From: Bacteroidetes bacterium QH_1_64_81
Lineage (GTDB): Bacteria; Bacteroidota; Rhodothermia; Rhodothermales; Salinibacteraceae
Direction of reading: 5' to 3'
DNA: 9,619 nt
NCBI GenBank assembly: GCA_003022655.1
Contig: PXSX01000343.1
Span: 1-9,619, forward strand
Within the stretch, counting starts at the first letter, position 1, and each line of letters opens with the position of its first letter. Below are positions 1 to 7,595 of the stretch, one piece after another. The notes beneath the pieces were generated by a model. That model saw only the letters and a program-made list of their open reading frames with translations. It did no database searches and was not told the DNA's origin. The translations under genes and the position numbers were made by a program.

Positions 1-91
1 CTTTGGGCAAGTCGGGGGTCGTGTCAGGCATGGAGATCGAGACGCGGCGTGTAGAGGGTGAAGGGAGGCTCGTCGGCTGCCCGCACGTCGG

Positions 92-1504
92 CTACGAGGC
101 ATTGTTGTTTCCCTGCCCGGCCTTGGCGAGCGCATTAATCAGGTCACTTTTTGTGAGGACTGAGTACCCGTCGTCCGGGCCGTGGTCAACGAGGACGGCG
201 CCCGCATCCTCCTCCAGGTAGGCCGACAGGTGGTCGAGGTGCAGGGACGTGGGCACGACCGGAAAGGGGGGTCCCATGATTTTGCGAACCGGGGCCCCTC
301 GCGACTCAGGGTTTTCGATGAGGTGATTCAGGATTCCAGTTTCGGTCACGCTGCCCACGACCTCGTGGTCGTCGTCGATGACGGGCATTTGGGAAATTCC
401 TTTGTCGGTCATTTCCTCGATCACGTCGCCGAGCTCGTCGTCCGGGGACGCCGAGATCACGTCCGTCTGCTTCCGCCGGAGATTCACCACCTCGTCGGCG
501 GTGACGTCCGGCTTCTTCTCCAGGAATCCGTGGTTCCGCATCCACTCATCATTGTAGGTCTTGGAGAGGTAGCGGAATCCTGAATCCGGAAACAGAACGA
601 CCACTATGTCCTCGGGCGAGAGCTCGCTGCGATGGCCGTCGAGCCACTGTGCGGCCCCCGCAAGCGCCATGCCGCAAGACTGCCCGATGAAGAGGCCCTC
701 CTCTCGGGCAATCCGACGCGTCATCTGCATGGCAGACTTGTCCTCGACCTGGACGAAGTCGTCAACGATGTCGAAGTCCATGTTTTCGGGGATAATGTCC
801 TCCCCTACGCCCTCTGTAAAGTAGGGGTGGATTTCGTCCTCGTCGAAGACACCCTCGTGGAAGTATTTGTAGAACACTGAGCCGTTGGGGTCCACCCCGA
901 TGACGTCGATGTCCTCGTTCTGCTCCTTCAGGTAGCGAGCCGTTCCGCTGATGGTGCCCCCGGTGCCCGCCCCGGCCACGAAATGCGTGATCTGCTCCTC
1001 GGTCTGCTCCCACAGCTCCGGCCCCGTCGTCTCGTAATGGACCTGTGCGTTGGAGGGATTGTCGTACTGATTCAGGTAAATCGAGTTGGGAATTTCCTCG
1101 GACAGCCGACGGGCCACGGAGTAGTAGCTACGGGGATCCTCGGGCTCCACGTTGGTGGGGCACACGAGCACCTCGGCCCCGAGGCCCCGGAGCACGTCAA
1201 TCTTTTCCTGGCTCTGCTTGTCGGTCGTGGTAAAGATGCACCGGTAGCCCTTGGCGATGGCGGCGATGGCGAGACCGGCCCCCGTGTTCCCGCTGGTGCC
1301 CTCGATGATGGTCCCGCCCGGCTCGATCAGATCCTTCTCCTCCGCGTCCTCGATCATGCTAATCCCAATCCGGTCTTTCACAGACCCTCCGGGATTTAAG
1401 AATTCCACCTTGCCGAGGAGGGTGCAGGGGAGATCCCCGCCAATCTCGTTGAGTTCAACCAGAGGGGTGTCCCCGATGGTGCCGAGAACGCTGTCGTGCC
1501 ACAT
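92..1504 (-). CDS. cbs: Cystathionine beta-synthase, PLP-dependent, with C-terminal CBS-domain pair
   Basis: 470 aa. Cytoplasmic PLP enzyme expected to condense serine (or an activated serine) with homocysteine to cystathionine, the first step of transsulfuration. Seen: the fold-type II lysine motif NPGGSVKDR with Schiff-base K43; TSGNTG at 70-75, which holds the cofactor; the phosphate-binding loop GAGTGGT at 178-184; and GQSCGMA at 274-280, near the PLP ring nitrogen. The stretches around 212-256 and DSGFRYLSKTYND (307-319) resemble eukaryotic-type CBS more than plain CysK/CysM. Two CBS motifs follow at about 345-398 and 405-462, forming one Bateman module that in some homologues binds adenosyl ligands. 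The haem-binding N-terminus of the animal enzyme is absent. The ATG start fits the family, since the IGDTPLV motif begins at residue 10. It stands alone: no cystathionine gamma-lyase gene is adjacent, and a 416-bp spacer lies upstream. A cysteine synthase with CBS domains is the alternative; the CBS-type middle region makes it less likely. Confidence 0.9.
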   Translation of the reverse strand: MWHDSVLGTIGDTPLVELNEIGGDLPCTLLGKVEFLNPGGSVKDRIGISMIEDAEEKDLIEPGGTIIEGTSGNTGAGLAIAAIAKGYRCIFTTTDKQSQEKIDVLRGLGAEVLVCPTNVEPEDPRSYYSVARRLSEEIPNSIYLNQYDNPSNAQVHYETTGPELWEQTEEQITHFVAGAGTGGTISGTARYLKEQNEDIDVIGVDPNGSVFYKYFHEGVFDEDEIHPYFTEGVGEDIIPENMDFDIVDDFVQVEDKSAMQMTRRIAREEGLFIGQSCGMALAGAAQWLDGHRSELSPEDIVVVLFPDSGFRYLSKTYNDEWMRNHGFLEKKPDVTADEVVNLRRKQTDVISASPDDELGDVIEEMTDKGISQMPVIDDDHEVVGSVTETGILNHLIENPESRGAPVRKIMGPPFPVVPTSLHLDHLSAYLEEDAGAVLVDHGPDDGYSVLTKSDLINALAKAGQGNNNAS

Positions 1505-1634
1505 GGGAGGATGCGGGACGGTGAATGGCGCAGGCGAACGATGGAACCGCTTCTAGGCGAGGAGACGGAGTAGGACCTCGCCCGCCCAAGAGCGGAACCA
1601 AGTCGTCTTTCCTTAACGCTGCGAACGCCGGAGA

Positions 1635-1654
1635 GTTGTCAGTTCCCCGACAAC
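1635..1654. repeat. Small inverted repeat upstream of cbs
   Basis: GTTGTC and GACAAC are perfect 6-bp inverted arms separated by 8 bases. They lie between the promoter-like TATTTTTA (1666-1673, minus strand) and the cbs start, so on that reading they would be in the 5' untranslated region. This could be an operator or a leader hairpin, but arms this short also arise by chance. Confidence 0.25.
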
Positions 1655-1805
1655 GTTTCCCTCTGTAAAAATAGTATGACGGACGAGGGTTTCTGTGCGG
1701 ATGCGTGTCTGCGTGTGGGCGTGATCGCACATGGGCGTCCGGGAGGGGGGAGAATGGGGGAATGGAGGCGCTGCCCGTCTCTTTTGAGTGCATCGATTCG
1801 CTGAG

Positions 1806-1838
1806 CTTTGCCCCAAGATCTAATCGTCCGCGGCAAAG
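1806..1838. repeat. Inverted repeat CTTTGCC/GGCAAAG downstream of the Lpt permease gene
   Basis: Perfect 7-bp arms at 1806-1812 and 1832-1838 enclose 19 bases that contain an AGATCT palindrome. The element lies 83-115 bp beyond the stop of the minus-strand permease gene. It could form a stem-loop in that gene's 3' untranslated region. No T tract follows in either direction, so calling it a terminator would go beyond what is visible. Confidence 0.25.
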
Positions 1839-1920
1839 TGAGTCTCTTCGTCCGTTCGCAAGAGGCAGACCTGTCCGGTGAAAAAAGGAACGGCCGGGGA
1901 CTTCGAGGGGAGGACCAGCT

Positions 1921-3006
1921 CTACGTCCGGACCCACCACAGCACGACCAGGGCGACGACGGCAAATGTGACGTGCGGCAGCCAGGCCGTCACTTCTGGGC
2001 TGAGGCTGCCGGCGTACCCGAGCGGCTCCGCGAGCTTCTGGATGGACAGATAGACAAAGGCGATGAATAGGCCAATGGCAAACCGCACGGCCTGTCCGCC
2101 GCGGCGCCGCACCGAGGCAATGGGCACTCCAATGAGAACCAAGATGAGATTGGCGAAGGGGTAGGCAAACTTGTTGTAGTAGGCCACCAGGGGGCGTTTC
2201 AGTTGGCCGACCCCGGAGCGACGAAGGGCCGCGAGGTACTCGGACGCCACCGGAATGGTCATGGCCGCCACGTCATTCTTCGACCGAGCCAGGTCGCGGG
2301 GGAAGATTTTCAGGGTCGTGTCCAGCGAAGCAAGGGTCTTTTTGTGCGGCCCCTTCCCCTCCCCAAAGGTGCGGCGCGTCACGTCCTCGAGGTGCCACGT
2401 GCCGAGTGAATCAGCCCACTCCATGCGGTTGGCGTCGATGCGGCTCGCCAGCCGGGAAGAATCTTTCATTTTCTGGAGCGAGACATTATGGGCCCGTTTT
2501 CGGTCCACGTCGTAGTAGCCCACGGAGAGAATGCTATTTGGACCGTTTCGGCGATGGATCGTTGTGGTTTCGGTCGTCTGCTGGCCTGGGTTCAGATACT
2601 CGTTCTCGTAGCGGACCACGACCTCATTCGTCTTGGGGACGACCCAGCCGTTGAAGCCAAACATGAACAGGGTGACGCCGAGCCCCACCCCTACGTAGGG
2701 GCGCATGAGCTGGTACAGCGAGACCCCGGAGGTCTGCAGGGCTGTGAGCTGGAGCTCCTGCGCGAGGGTGCCGGTCAGGTAAATGCAGGAGAGGAATAGG
2801 GCGAGGGGAGAGGTGAGGCGAATGATTTCCGGAATATAGTTGGGGTAGAAGACCGTAAACACCTCCTGAATGGTGGCCCCTCGGTCGAGGAAGTCGTCGC
2901 TGTACTCGACCCAGTGCAACACGATGAAAAACACAATCAGGGCCCCCACGAAGAAAACGAAGCCTTTCAGCAGCCGCTTCGTGATATGCCACTCGAAGGT
3001 CGTCAT
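1921..3006 (-). CDS. lptG: LptF/LptG family permease of the lipopolysaccharide export ABC transporter
   Basis: 361 aa, the usual length of the YjgP/YjgQ family. In E. coli, LptF and LptG with the ATPase LptB pull LPS out of the inner membrane and feed it to the periplasmic bridge that ends at LptD. Seen: three hydrophobic helices at about 16-34, 62-80 and 103-123; a large periplasmic region of about 124-265 (the beta-jellyroll in the family); and three more helices from about 275 to 358, giving the six-helix pattern. The cytoplasmic stretch ELQLTALQTSGVS (84-96) corresponds to the LptB-coupling helix (ELVVMQASG in E. coli LptG). The C-terminal part (AEPLGY, PEVTAWLP) looks more like LptG than LptF, so the symbol is a best guess within the pair. 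No lptB or second permease gene is adjacent. The gene is divergent from sucC, and the ATG start gives a family-typical N-terminus. Confidence 0.88.
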   Translation of the reverse strand: MTTFEWHITKRLLKGFVFFVGALIVFFIVLHWVEYSDDFLDRGATIQEVFTVFYPNYIPEIIRLTSPLALFLSCIYLTGTLAQELQLTALQTSGVSLYQLMRPYVGVGLGVTLFMFGFNGWVVPKTNEVVVRYENEYLNPGQQTTETTTIHRRNGPNSILSVGYYDVDRKRAHNVSLQKMKDSSRLASRIDANRMEWADSLGTWHLEDVTRRTFGEGKGPHKKTLASLDTTLKIFPRDLARSKNDVAAMTIPVASEYLAALRRSGVGQLKRPLVAYYNKFAYPFANLILVLIGVPIASVRRRGGQAVRFAIGLFIAFVYLSIQKLAEPLGYAGSLSPEVTAWLPHVTFAVVALVVLWWVRT

Positions 3007-3242
3007 GGCGGAGGCTTACCGATGCGTGAGAACGTTCGTACAGGGGGTTGCTTTTTGCATCTGGACTGGCTCTGTACTGCGCGAGTCGGGTGTGACCGTG
3101 ATTGCGGACGGGCGTGTGGGCGTTCTCCACCTCGCACCGGGCGCGCCATCTCCCGCACTCCTCCGCTCTCTTCTCGCACTTCCTCTTTCCCCAAACGGTT
3201 TTTTACGGACCGGTAAACGCAGCGCTGAGAAAACGGCCGAGC

Positions 3243-3256
3243 CGCAGGCGCCTGCG
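3243..3256. promoter_or_regulatory. 14-bp perfect palindrome, possible operator
   Basis: CGCAGGCGCCTGCG reads identically on both strands. It lies 97 bp upstream of the sucC ATG and about 237 bp upstream of the permease ATG, nine bases past a TATTTTTG element on the minus strand. That spacing would suit a repressor site if the element is a promoter. The protein that would bind it cannot be named from the sequence. Confidence 0.35.
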
Positions 3257-3265
3257 AACACCACG

Positions 3266-3273
3266 CAAAAATA
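3266..3273 (-). promoter_or_regulatory. Candidate -7 promoter element (TATTTTTG) for the Lpt permease gene
   Basis: It matches the Bacteroidetes sigma-ABfr -7 consensus TAnnTTTG at every fixed position, read on the minus strand. A TTTG about 20-25 bases upstream, the usual partner, is missing. It would give a leader of roughly 250 bases, which is long. It is therefore a weak call that gains some weight only from the adjoining palindrome. Confidence 0.25.
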
Positions 3274-3352
3274 GGGGGCGTGCCCTAGACCTTTTCGTCT
3301 CCGGCCATTTACTTGGCAATAAATTCAACGTTCATCCAATCCGCCCCACTCT

Positions 3353-4534
3353 ATGAAGCTCCACGAATATCAAGCAAAAGACCTCTTCCGAGACCATGGC
3401 GTTCCCGTTCCCGGCGGCATCGTGGCCGAGACGGTGGATGCGGCGGTGGACGCGGCGCGCCAGTTGAAAGAGGAGGACGACGCCGCGTTGTTCGTCGTAA
3501 AGGCGCAAATTCACGCCGGAGGGCGCGGCAAGGGAGGCGGGGTGAAGCTGGCCCACAGCATCGACGAGGTCCGCAAGCACGCCGACGCCATTTTGGGCAT
3601 GAACCTGGTAACCCACCAGACCGGGGAGGAGGGACAGAAGGTGCGGAAAATCCTCGTCACCGAAGGCGTCGACATTGAGCGGGAGTACTACCTAGGGGTG
3701 ACCCTCGACCGCGAGAAGAGCATGAATGCCATCATGGTGTCTACCGAAGGGGGCGTCGACATCGAAACGGTGGCCGAGGAATCGCCCGAGAAGATCCAGA
3801 AGGTGTGGGTGGACCCGTCGATTGGCCTCCGGCCGTTCCAGACCCGGCAGCTCGCCTTTGCGATGGGGCTGGAGGGGGATGCATTTAAGCAGGCTACCTC
3901 GCTGATTCAGGGGCTCTATCAGGCCTTTGAAGAGACCGACAGCACGCTCGCGGAGGTCAACCCGCTCGTGGAGACGCCGGAGGGGGACCTGGCGGCCGTC
4001 GATGCCAAGGTCAACCTCGACGACAATGCGCTCTTCCGCCACCCGCACCTGGAGGAGATGCGCGACCTCCACGAGGAGGATCCCATCGAGGTGGAGGCCG
4101 GGGAGCATGGCCTCAGTTACATCAATCTTGACGGAAACGTGGGGTGCATGGTCAACGGCGCGGGGCTGGCCATGGCCACGATGGACGTCATTAAGCTGGC
4201 TGGCGGCAAGCCCGCGAACTTCCTCGACGTGGGCGGCTCGGCGAGCGCCGAAACGGTAGAGGCGGGCTTCCGCATCATCCTGAAGGACCCGAGCGTGGAG
4301 ACGATTCTCGTCAACATCTTTGGGGGCATCGTGCGCTGCGATCGCGTGGCCCGGGGCGTCATCGAGGCCGCCGAGAGCGTGGACATCGACGTGCCCCTGA
4401 TCGTTCGCCTGCAAGGCACCAACGCCGAGGAAGGGAAACGGCTTCTCGACGAGAGCGGCCTGTCGCTCCGCTCGGCAGTGCTGTTGAAGGAGGCGGCCGA
4501 CGAAGTCACCGAAGCGCTGGGTATGCACGCATAG
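3353..4534 (+). CDS. sucC: Succinyl-CoA synthetase (ADP/GDP-forming) beta subunit
   Basis: 393 aa, close to the 388 of E. coli SucC. With the alpha subunit SucD it converts succinyl-CoA to succinate with substrate-level phosphorylation in the TCA cycle. The N-terminal ATP-grasp domain has [16 protein letters not shown] (50-65) and EVNPL (201-205); N203 and D217 correspond to the Mg-nucleotide ligands. The CoA-ligase-like domain has [14 protein letters not shown] (261-274), NFLDVGG (289-295) and [10 protein letters not shown] (321-330). All core motifs are intact and the start MKLHEYQAK is the family's standard N-terminus. Nucleotide preference (ATP or GTP) cannot be read safely. It is the only plus-strand gene in the window and is not followed by sucD, unlike the usual sucCD operon; a convergent lptD gene begins 54 bp on. 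The protein is strongly acidic. The sequence before the ATG (GCCCCACTCT) contains no Shine-Dalgarno motif. Confidence 0.97.
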   Translation: MKLHEYQAKDLFRDHGVPVPGGIVAETVDAAVDAARQLKEEDDAALFVVKAQIHAGGRGKGGGVKLAHSIDEVRKHADAILGMNLVTHQTGEEGQKVRKILVTEGVDIEREYYLGVTLDREKSMNAIMVSTEGGVDIETVAEESPEKIQKVWVDPSIGLRPFQTRQLAFAMGLEGDAFKQATSLIQGLYQAFEETDSTLAEVNPLVETPEGDLAAVDAKVNLDDNALFRHPHLEEMRDLHEEDPIEVEAGEHGLSYINLDGNVGCMVNGAGLAMATMDVIKLAGGKPANFLDVGGSASAETVEAGFRIILKDPSVETILVNIFGGIVRCDRVARGVIEAAESVDIDVPLIVRLQGTNAEEGKRLLDESGLSLRSAVLLKEAADEVTEALGMHA

Positions 4535-4564
4535 TCCGATTTTCGGAGACGGGGCGCCGGCGCC
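4535..4564. terminator. Possible bidirectional termination region between sucC and lptD
   Basis: Immediately after the sucC stop, TCCGA-TTT-TCGGA (4535-4547) forms a perfect 5-bp hairpin with a three-base loop. Five bases later comes GGCGCCGGCGCC, a perfect 12-bp palindrome (4553-4564). The convergent genes are 54 bp apart, so both transcripts must end here or run into each other. No T tract follows on either strand, so this is not a canonical intrinsic terminator; the call rests mainly on position. Confidence 0.35.
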
Positions 4565-4588
4565 TTCTGCCTGCCTCTCTGGGGTCGA

Positions 4589-7486
4589 TCAGAACGGAGA
4601 TCCGCCGCCTCTGCGTCCGCCTCCCACGACGCTTCCGGCCGTCTGTCGCAGCCGGTTCCCGAATCCACCGAGGGGGCCATCGCGTCCGGACCTCGGAATT
4701 TGGAGCCGCAGCAGTTGGGAGAGCTGTCCGCTCTTGACCTGGAGGTTGAAGCTGTAGGATTGGCGCTGCCCGAACGGCACCCAACTAAAGGACATCACCC
4801 AGCACGAACACCGTCCGATGTCGCGGCTCATGTTGATGCTCGTGGTGGACAGCTCGTTTTGAATGAGGTCGTACCCCGTCCGGCCTTCGAGGGACCATTT
4901 CGGGGTTAGGTCGAGGCTAAACTGGGCATCAAGCGTCGCATTCTGATTCTCGATGCTCTTCTGAGGCTTGCGGAAGCTGTAACTGAAGTTGAAGCTCAGC
5001 GACCACGGGACGTTTGTGTCGAGGTAGCCCTGAGGACGAGCAGACGAGGAGCGCGGCGATCCGGATTGCGGGGCAGTCTGGGAGGGACGGTTCGATCCGG
5101 GAGCCCCACCCCGAGATTGCCGACCGGGTTGTATGCTAGCGCCGCGGCTTCCCCCGCCCCCCTCAAAGGAGCCTCCCACATTGAGGCGGAATCGTGTAAG
5201 GCGGATCGGCGTGAGCGGATTCTCGGCGATCATGTACCGATCCACCTGTCGCAGGCTCCGGTTGTCGCCTTCTCCGATGGGGCGGAGGGCGTAGGGAGAA
5301 AAGGTCATGCTCGACCGGACGCTGAAGTCCTGAATCGTTGTGCGCGCCCGGAAGTCTATGTCGCTCAGCTTGAGCGAGTCGGCTGTGAAGTTGTAGGAGG
5401 TGCTGAGGTCAAAGTCCAGCAGCTTGATTTTCTCCTCGTTGGTCTCTCCGGTCGAGTCGACGGTCACGTATTTCGTCTCGAGCTCGTTGTCGAGGCTGAA
5501 GCTCAGGGTGCGTTGCTCGTTGCTGCCCCGCACCCGGTTGCCCCCGAGGATGTCGTACCGAATGGGCGCTCCGGTCTGCTCATCGCGGACCGGATCCCCA
5601 TTTGCGTAGCGGAGCTGCCGCGTGCGCCCCCAGAACGGCGCGTTGAAGTTCGGACTGTAGTTGAAGGAGAGCGACGGCGACACCCGGTGCCGAAGGCCCT
5701 GCAGGGGGCCCACCCGGAGCGGAAACAGGCCGTACAGCTCAGTATTCGCCGAAATGCCGGTCGAAAATTCCCGCCGCGCGTAGAAGCCGCGGACAGTCCG
5801 CTCTTCTGTATTTGCGCGGGCGTCGATCGTATCTGTGTCGACTGCATCGGGGTCTACGTCGACGACCTTGCGCGTGGTGCTGATGCGCCAGTCGGAGTTG
5901 TAATTTGCGTTCGGGCTGAGGCTGAGGTTGTATCGGTTGACCCGGAACGAGGCGCTGAGGGGAATCCGGTGCCGTGCCTGGAAGTCGAACCGCTTGTCGT
6001 TGCCGGTGGCACGCTGGTACTTTTGGCGATCCACGAGCGCCTCGTACCACGCAATGTCCGTAACGTTGGCCCGCTCCAGGGAGTCGGCCAGCGCGGAGTC
6101 ACCCCGTGCCCGAATCTCCTCGGGGTTGCGGGGGCGGAAGGAGTAGTTGTTGTCAACCGACAGGTCGTAGGAGGTCGTGATTTTTTCGTACCATCGGTCC
6201 TCCCCCACGGCCTGCTCGACGTCGAAGGGCTTGAACGAGCGCTGGGAAAAGCTGAGGTTGGGCAGCGTCATTGACACCTGCCCGCTTCGGAGCTGCTGGC
6301 GCTGGCTGGCACTAACGCTCAGGTTTTTTCCGCCCCCTGGCCAGTTTTTTCTATAGCTCACGTTCGAGGAGATTTCCTGGCTAACGGCGTCGTTGTAGTT
6401 GTTGCTGTTGCGCCGGGCGAAGTCCGTAGACGTGGCGAGATTGATGTCGCCTCGAATGCGAGCGGTAGGGGAGAGGTCTTGGCTGTGCGACCACTTTAGC
6501 TGTCCGCGGTGTTGATTTCTAAAGTCGGGATCCTCCTCTTCGCCAATGCGGGTGCGCCGGTAAGTGAGGTTTACGCGGCCATTGTAGTTGTACCGTTTGC
6601 GATACCGAAAGGTCGGATTAACCTCAAAGCTGCCTCTCGACCAGACGCTCGCTCGAAGCTGCAGGTCGGTGTAGGCGTTCAGGGCAAAGTACCAGCCCCA
6701 GTCCCGGAGAAACAGTCCTTTCTGGCGGTCCTGTCCGTAACTTGGCGACAGCGGGCCGCTCCGCCGCCCCGACACGTTGGGCAAAAATCCGAAGGGAAGC
6801 CACAGGGGGGTCGGAATGTTGAACAGGAAGAGCTGGATGGGTCCCGTGTACACCCATTCCCCGTCCACCTTCATCTGGTCCGAGCGCAGGGAGTACGAGG
6901 CCGTTTCGCCGGGGGGGCAGTCACAGGTCGTGTACGTGCCGTCCCGGACGTACAACGTGCTGTCCTCGAAGACCTTGACGGCTCCCCCCTGAACGTATCC
7001 CTCTTGTTGCTGGGTGCGGGCCGCCACCACGCGCCCCCGTTCGGTGCGGAGGCTGTAGGAGAGCGTTTCTCCGGTAAACGAGTTCTGGCCCCGTTTGAAG
7101 ACGGGCCGGGACTGGGCCGCGGTGTCGGAGGGCGCGCCGGACGCGCGGAGCACGCTCGTCGCGAAGTCCATCTCAATGGTCTTCGCCTTCAGGGTGGCGT
7201 TTTGATAAGCCATTTCGGCCTGCCCGTGCAGGGTGCCCTGATCCGCTGAGTCCTCGCGGACGACGATCACGAGGGAGTCCGCCGCCGTAAATTCGACCCC
7301 GCCGTCCGAGTCGTCGGAGCGGGCCCCCGGTCGTGCTGCTTCAGACGAAGAGCCGGCGGCCTGACGAAGGGAGTCGGGCGGGCGGCCTCGCTCCTGCGCG
7401 GCGCTCGGCTGGACGAAAAAGAAGAGGCCCAGCACCGCCCCCAGCCCCACGAACAGCAGCCGGTACGGTCGGAGAGATCGGAGCAC
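4589..7486 (-). CDS. lptD: LptD/OstA-like outer-membrane LPS assembly protein
   Basis: 965 aa from a GTG at 7486. LptD is the outer-membrane barrel that, with the lipoprotein LptE, inserts LPS into the outer leaflet. From this GTG the first 31 residues make a good Sec signal: LRSLRPYR, then a hydrophobic core, then PSAAQ with likely cleavage after A30. An in-frame ATG at 7648 would add 54 residues, bury the signal and overlap the upstream kinase gene, so I prefer the GTG; GTG at 7585 and CTG at 7495 are other options. Residues about 64-185 form the OstA/LptA-like jellyroll. The YTTCDCPPG segment aligns with the SFTSCLPG region of E. coli LptD. A long alternating beta pattern (about 250-965) is the barrel, ending with [16 protein letters not shown] and [13 protein letters not shown], which match the family C-terminus. 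The mature protein has only four cysteines: 188, 190, 893 and 895. A Gly/Ser/Pro/Arg-rich insert lies at about 772-818. The gene follows the ROK kinase gene after 109 bp. Confidence 0.88.
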   Translation of the reverse strand: MLRSLRPYRLLFVGLGAVLGLFFFVQPSAAQERGRPPDSLRQAAGSSSEAARPGARSDDSDGGVEFTAADSLVIVVREDSADQGTLHGQAEMAYQNATLKAKTIEMDFATSVLRASGAPSDTAAQSRPVFKRGQNSFTGETLSYSLRTERGRVVAARTQQQEGYVQGGAVKVFEDSTLYVRDGTYTTCDCPPGETASYSLRSDQMKVDGEWVYTGPIQLFLFNIPTPLWLPFGFLPNVSGRRSGPLSPSYGQDRQKGLFLRDWGWYFALNAYTDLQLRASVWSRGSFEVNPTFRYRKRYNYNGRVNLTYRRTRIGEEEDPDFRNQHRGQLKWSHSQDLSPTARIRGDINLATSTDFARRNSNNYNDAVSQEISSNVSYRKNWPGGGKNLSVSASQRQQLRSGQVSMTLPNLSFSQRSFKPFDVEQAVGEDRWYEKITTSYDLSVDNNYSFRPRNPEEIRARGDSALADSLERANVTDIAWYEALVDRQKYQRATGNDKRFDFQARHRIPLSASFRVNRYNLSLSPNANYNSDWRISTTRKVVDVDPDAVDTDTIDARANTEERTVRGFYARREFSTGISANTELYGLFPLRVGPLQGLRHRVSPSLSFNYSPNFNAPFWGRTRQLRYANGDPVRDEQTGAPIRYDILGGNRVRGSNEQRTLSFSLDNELETKYVTVDSTGETNEEKIKLLDFDLSTSYNFTADSLKLSDIDFRARTTIQDFSVRSSMTFSPYALRPIGEGDNRSLRQVDRYMIAENPLTPIRLTRFRLNVGGSFEGGGGSRGASIQPGRQSRGGAPGSNRPSQTAPQSGSPRSSSARPQGYLDTNVPWSLSFNFSYSFRKPQKSIENQNATLDAQFSLDLTPKWSLEGRTGYDLIQNELSTTSINMSRDIGRCSCWVMSFSWVPFGQRQSYSFNLQVKSGQLSQLLRLQIPRSGRDGPLGGFGNRLRQTAGSVVGGGRRGGGSPF

Positions 7487-7595
7487 GGTAGCCAGGTGGT
7501 GGGGGAGTGAGCACCTCCCTGTCGCGAGTCGGTGCCACGCCGACCCGTCCGCGACGACGAGTGCGCGTGCAACGCCAGAATCCACAGTCCCGCAG

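Larger units (their letters stand above)
1505..1920. other. Gene-free spacer between cbs and the Lpt permease gene
   Basis: No convincing gene in either strand; the open frames here are rich in Arg, Pro and His and match no family. It should hold the cbs promoter and the end of the permease transcript. On the minus strand TATTTTTA (1666-1673) differs by one base from the Bacteroidetes -7 element TAnnTTTG, about 160 bp before the cbs ATG, but I see no -33 TTTG partner. Two inverted repeats are visible: GTTGTC/GACAAC (1635-1640 and 1649-1654, 8-base loop), about 130 bp upstream of cbs, and CTTTGCC/GGCAAAG (1806-1812 and 1832-1838, 19-base loop), about 85-115 bp past the permease stop. Neither is followed by a T run, so neither is a clear intrinsic terminator. 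A GT-rich stretch with period 8 lies at 1695-1726. Confidence 0.6.
3007..3352. other. Divergent spacer between the Lpt permease gene and sucC
   Basis: 346 bp without a credible gene; it must carry promoters for both flanking genes. On the minus strand, TATTTTTG (3266-3273) matches the Bacteroidetes -7 consensus TAnnTTTG exactly, though no -33 TTTG is evident. Nine bases further along that strand lies a 14-bp perfect palindrome (3243-3256). For sucC, an AT-rich patch at 3308-3327 (contains TTGGCAATAAATTCA) is the only promoter-like stretch just before the ATG at 3353; TAAATTCA matches TAnnTTTG at four of six positions. Other small elements are GAACGTTC (3030-3037, perfect 8-bp palindrome) and TTTAC/GTAAA arms (3202-3206 and 3213-3217). 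The GT-rich motif at 3103-3123 is shared with other spacers in this window. Confidence 0.6.

Noticed and set aside
69..98. Short inverted arms CTCGT/ACGAG around the cbs stop as a terminator
   Set aside because: Only 5-bp arms with a 20-base spacer and no T tract; part of the element overlaps the stop codon. The first 91 bases otherwise show no gene or clear element.
1880..1900. T run on the minus strand just past the Lpt permease stop, as an intrinsic terminator
   Set aside because: There is a run of six T on that strand after the stop, but I found no stable inverted repeat directly before it, so the hairpin part is missing.
1455..1964. 169-codon minus-strand open frame spanning the cbs-permease spacer
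   Set aside because: It overlaps the start of cbs and the end of the permease gene in another frame, and its composition (Arg, Pro, His, Ser) is that of untranslated GC-rich DNA. No start context or homology supports it.
3692..4528. 278-codon minus-strand open frame opposite sucC
   Set aside because: Fully antisense to sucC, whose motifs are intact; its translation is rich in His, Arg and Leu and resembles no family.
5066..6274. 402-codon open frame on the plus strand opposite lptD
   Set aside because: It lies wholly antisense to a gene with clear family motifs, shows no recognisable domain, and is the kind of open frame that GC-rich codon bias produces on the opposite strand.
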